Positions 5,146-7,419 of a stretch of DNA of 7,419 nt are shown in pieces (positions within the stretch are counted from its first letter, which is position 1; the number at the start of each line of letters is the position of its first letter). Source of the DNA: Patescibacteria group bacterium UBA1372 (GTDB lineage Bacteria > Patescibacteriota > Microgenomatia > UBA12405); contig DBRI01000021.1 of NCBI GenBank assembly GCA_002306295.1, positions 1,458 to 8,876 of the forward strand, in the 5' to 3' direction. Under the pieces are notes generated by a model. That model was not told where the DNA came from. It was given only the letters and a program-made list of their open reading frames with translations, and searched no databases. A program made the position numbers and the translations under genes.

Positions 5146-5222
5146 GTGTTTGCTTATGGAATACGTATTCGATTGGAAATAGATTATTTGTCGATATATG
5201 ACTCCTTTCTCTAAAGTTAAGG

Positions 5223-5265
5223 AACATGTCACTTTTTCAAGAGCTGTTCTTGAAGTGACAATGTT
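5223..5265 (-). other. Long bulged hairpin in the leader of the small-peptide gene
   Basis: Arms AACAT-GTCAC-TTCAAGA (5223-5242, with a 3-base TTT bulge at 5233-5235) and TCTTGAA-GTGAC-ATGTT (5248-5265, with one bulged A) form about 17 pairs around the loop GCTGT (5243-5247). With the promoter at 5267-5295, the hairpin would sit at or within a few bases of the mRNA 5' end. It could protect the mRNA, serve as a protein-binding site, or act as an operator in the DNA. It could also mark the end of recG transcription, but no U-run follows. Confidence 0.6.
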
Positions 5266-5266
5266 A

Positions 5267-5295
5267 ATTTTATACCTTAAGTAAGGAAAAATCAA
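5267..5295 (-). promoter_or_regulatory. Predicted promoter of the peptide/M16 cassette
   Basis: On the - strand, TTGATT (5290-5295) is followed after 17 bases by TAAAAT (5267-5272), overlapping TATAAA (5269-5274). The expected start is near 5260, placing the bulged hairpin at the 5' end and leaving about 130 untranslated bases before the peptide ATG. Further upstream, 5296-5356 holds only AT-rich sequence with other weak -10-like boxes. Confidence 0.45.
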
Positions 5296-5356
5296 TATAG
5301 TTATAATGTATGTATTTTGTGTGTATTATTTCAAATAATCTGGAATGTAACAATTC

Positions 5357-5390
5357 TATCGTAAATCTAGTTTTGGGCGGGAAGAAAGGT
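5357..5390. repeat. Direct repeat, proximal copy (end of recG)
   Basis: It covers the last seven codons and the stop of recG plus ten bases of 3' flank and matches 3449-3482 at 28 of 34 positions. Conservation follows the reading frame up to the stop. It marks the proposed left junction of the inserted segment. Confidence 0.8.
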
Positions 5391-7349
5391 GGGGGAAGTT
5401 TTAATAATTTGATCGACTAATTTGGGATAGTCTGAAATAATGTCTTTGGCAATTGAACGAACTAATTTGTTTTGGTCAGTATTGCTTAAATTGGCTAGTT
5501 TAAGTTGGGGGAAGCCGTGCTGGAGGGTGGAAAAAATGGTACCCGGTCCCCTATTCTCCAGATCAAATTTGGCAATTTTAAAACAATCGTAACTGTTTTT
5601 TATGAATTCGAGTCTTTTTAAAGTTTTGGGGTTTTGGGAAGATGTAAAAAAGCAACAAAAAGAAGGTTTATCTCCCCTACCGATTCGACCTCTTAATTGA
5701 TGGAGTTGAGATAAACCGAATCTATCGGCTGAATTTACAATCATATAATTGGCGTTGGGGATATCAATACCGACTTCAATAATAGGAGTGGAGACCAAAA
5801 TAGTGATTTTTTGTTGGATAAAATCATTGATAATTTTGTCTTTATTTTTGGTTTGGCCATGAAGTAGGCCAATAGACAGATCGGGAAATAATTTTTGTAG
5901 ATGTGTAAATTCAGCTTGGGCAGAAACAACCTGATCATTTTTATCGGAATCATCTATAAAAGGACAAACTACGAAGGCTTGAGAGTGGTTGAGTTTGAGC
6001 TGTTGGTAGAGCCATTGATAACAACTGGATTGTTTTTGAGAAGGAACTAAAAAAGTAGTTGGCTTGAGCCGGGTCGTAGGCATAGTGTGAATTGATGAGA
6101 CATTAAGATTACCCAAAAGAGTCAGTTTAATGGAGCGAGGAATGGGAGTGGCTGTCATAGTTAAGCTATGGGGAGGATTTGGAGATGATAAAAGAGCGCT
6201 TCTTTGATCTACTCCAAATTTGTGTTGCTCATCAATGATGACTAAGCTAACTTTGTCTTTTAGTTTTTGTTGACGGTAAAAAACAGCATGAGTGGCAATA
6301 ATTATCTGGTTAGTTTTTGTGATTTTGGTTGATTTGGTTGAAGAGGTAATTAGTTTGATTGGAACTTTTGGCAAAAGTGTTTTGAAGTTTTGGTAATGTT
6401 GAGTAGCTAATATTTGAGTGGGAGCTATCAGAATTGACAATTTTGAATTGAGGTAGGCAAGGTAACAAGCCAAAAGAGCGATAATGGTTTTGCCCGAGCC
6501 TACATCGCCCTGAATTAATCTGTTAGCAACATTATCTGAGATTAGGTCTGATTTAACTTGGCGCCAGACTTTTTGTTGATCGGAGGTGAGCTTATAAGGA
6601 AGTGAAGCAATAAGTTGTTTTATCTTACTGTTGATGATTTTATCTGTCTTTAATGAATGGGTGGTGGTAAGGGATTGCCATTTGTGTTTAAGAATTAGAG
6701 AATTGAGATGAATTGATAAAAGTTCGTCGACCGAAAGTCTATGTTGAGATAGAGCTATATCAGTAGTATTTTGGGGTTGATGAACTTTTTGAAGGGAAAG
6801 AGGGGTAGAAATGAGCTGGTATTTTTGTTGGATAGAAATGGGCAGAGGGTCTTTAATTTGAGGAATGATAGTATGAAGATTTTTGGTAATTAAATTGTTG
6901 AGTTGGTTTGAAGATAATCCTTTGGTTTGTGGATAAATTGGAAATATTTTCTTTAGTTTGGTATCGCCGATTTTTGGAAAAAATATAGTTTTTTTATTTT
7001 TGTAAAAGGTAATTTGGCCAGCAACAGAAACTAGTTTGCCTGCTTTGATGATTTTGGTTAAGAAGGGTTGGTTTAACCAAACTAGCTGAATTTGACCAGT
7101 TGAGTCAAAAGCTTGGGCAATCTGTAAATTCTTCTTAGTGGGGGTAAAGATATTTTTAAAGTCCGAAATTTTTAGAGTAAGAGAAATGTTTTCTTCGATA
7201 GGAGCATCTTGAATCGTGGTGGTATGGGTAAAATCCAAGTAATCTCTAGGAAAATGATAAACCAAGTCAAGAGGAGTATTGATTTTGAGTTTGATTAACT
7301 TGGGAATTGTTTTGGGACCAATGCCCTTGAGTTTTTCTAATTCGACCAC
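5367..7349 (-). CDS. recG: ATP-dependent DNA helicase RecG
   Basis: The protein has 660 residues, slightly shorter than the E. coli enzyme (about 690). The N-terminus has a helix-hairpin-like KLKGIGPKTIPKL (7-19) and YHFPRDYLDF, then the OB-fold wedge domain at about 50-130 that splits branched DNA. Superfamily 2 motor motifs follow: Walker A GDVGSGKT at 281-288, a DEQH box at 373-376, TATPIPR at 399-405, and motif VI QLRGRIGRG at 551-559. The RecG-specific RGPG at 600-603 comes after. It remodels stalled forks and Holliday junctions. The start codon is GTG at 7349 with no Shine-Dalgarno site. The tail TFLPAQN is duplicated after the M16 gene. In many bacteria recG lies near rpmF/rnc; here the cassette separates them. 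Confidence 0.96.
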   Translation of the reverse strand: MVELEKLKGIGPKTIPKLIKLKINTPLDLVYHFPRDYLDFTHTTTIQDAPIEENISLTLKISDFKNIFTPTKKNLQIAQAFDSTGQIQLVWLNQPFLTKIIKAGKLVSVAGQITFYKNKKTIFFPKIGDTKLKKIFPIYPQTKGLSSNQLNNLITKNLHTIIPQIKDPLPISIQQKYQLISTPLSLQKVHQPQNTTDIALSQHRLSVDELLSIHLNSLILKHKWQSLTTTHSLKTDKIINSKIKQLIASLPYKLTSDQQKVWRQVKSDLISDNVANRLIQGDVGSGKTIIALLACYLAYLNSKLSILIAPTQILATQHYQNFKTLLPKVPIKLITSSTKSTKITKTNQIIIATHAVFYRQQKLKDKVSLVIIDEQHKFGVDQRSALLSSPNPPHSLTMTATPIPRSIKLTLLGNLNVSSIHTMPTTRLKPTTFLVPSQKQSSCYQWLYQQLKLNHSQAFVVCPFIDDSDKNDQVVSAQAEFTHLQKLFPDLSIGLLHGQTKNKDKIINDFIQQKITILVSTPIIEVGIDIPNANYMIVNSADRFGLSQLHQLRGRIGRGDKPSFCCFFTSSQNPKTLKRLEFIKNSYDCFKIAKFDLENRGPGTIFSTLQHGFPQLKLANLSNTDQNKLVRSIAKDIISDYPKLVDQIIKTSPTFLPAQN

Positions 7350-7354
7350 ACTTT

Positions 7355-7363
7355 ATGTTATCA
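7355..7363 (-). promoter_or_regulatory. Possible extended -10 box of recG
   Basis: TGATAACAT on the - strand ends five bases before the recG GTG (7349), resembling the leaderless arrangement of rpsP and rpmF but with a weaker box (TAACAT, 4 of 6) and no -35. The rest of the right edge to 7419 is very AT-rich, with no gene visible; AAGGGAG at its + strand end could be a ribosome-binding site for a gene outside the window. Confidence 0.3.
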
Positions 7364-7419
7364 TTGGGAGTGAAAATATTATTTTTAAAGATAAAAAAGA
7401 AAAATATTTTTAAGGGAGT

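Noticed and set aside
4936..5214. 92-codon + strand frame rich in Arg, Ser and Cys
   Set aside because: It starts with GTG inside a hairpin arm, has no ribosome-binding site, and is antisense to the acidic peptide gene. Its composition is what the reverse of GAC/AGC/GGC codons gives.
3385..5366. tRNA, CRISPR or IS ends near the recG repeats
   Set aside because: No cloverleaf, spacer-repeat array, transposase fragment or terminal inverted repeats could be seen. Only the direct repeats remain as mobility evidence.

Overview
The window is AT-rich and carries a type IV pilus gene tail on the + strand facing a block of translation and RNA genes on the - strand. The organism is most likely a member of the Candidate Phyla Radiation (Patescibacteria), perhaps Microgenomates. 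The reasons are short divergent housekeeping proteins, a compact PilM-PilN-PilO set, and a dense recG / rpmF / nusB / rnc / rpsP / KH-protein neighbourhood. Several starts also appear to lack a Shine-Dalgarno site. TGA is used as a stop (pilN, nusB), so this is not a lineage that recodes TGA as glycine. The placement is inferred from gene character only; no rRNA is present.

Layout: 1-1432 (+) holds the end of pilM, then pilN and pilO, translationally coupled through 1- and 4-base overlaps. PilO converges on a KhpA-like KH-domain gene and the two share a CTAG at their stops. From 1429 to 3372 all genes are on the - strand. Read in the direction of transcription they are rpmF (L32), nusB, rnc (RNase III), rpsP (S16) and the KH gene. 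These form two transcription units, each apparently driven by a promoter whose -10 box lies six bases before the ATG, which suggests leaderless mRNAs. Then come an M16 zinc peptidase (3501-4787), a 50-residue acidic Asp/Ser/Gly peptide gene too short for usual ORF cut-offs (4979-5131), and recG (5367-7349).

The most interesting part is the stretch between recG and rpmF. The last residues of RecG (TFLPAQN and the stop) are encoded a second time directly after the M16 gene, at about 3459-3500. The two copies differ there only at synonymous third positions, and similarity continues about ten bases past the stop. This looks like a cassette inserted at the 3' end of recG, leaving flanking direct repeats. 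Between the repeats lie a promoter, a hairpin expected at the very 5' end of the mRNA, a strong Shine-Dalgarno site, the acidic peptide gene (57.5% GC by count), a 15-bp hairpin, a structured leader and the M16 peptidase. I infer a small peptide/peptidase module: an abundant acidic peptide, with a peptidase expressed by read-through or from its own weak promoter. No known system that I recognise matches it, and a functional link between peptide and peptidase is unproven.
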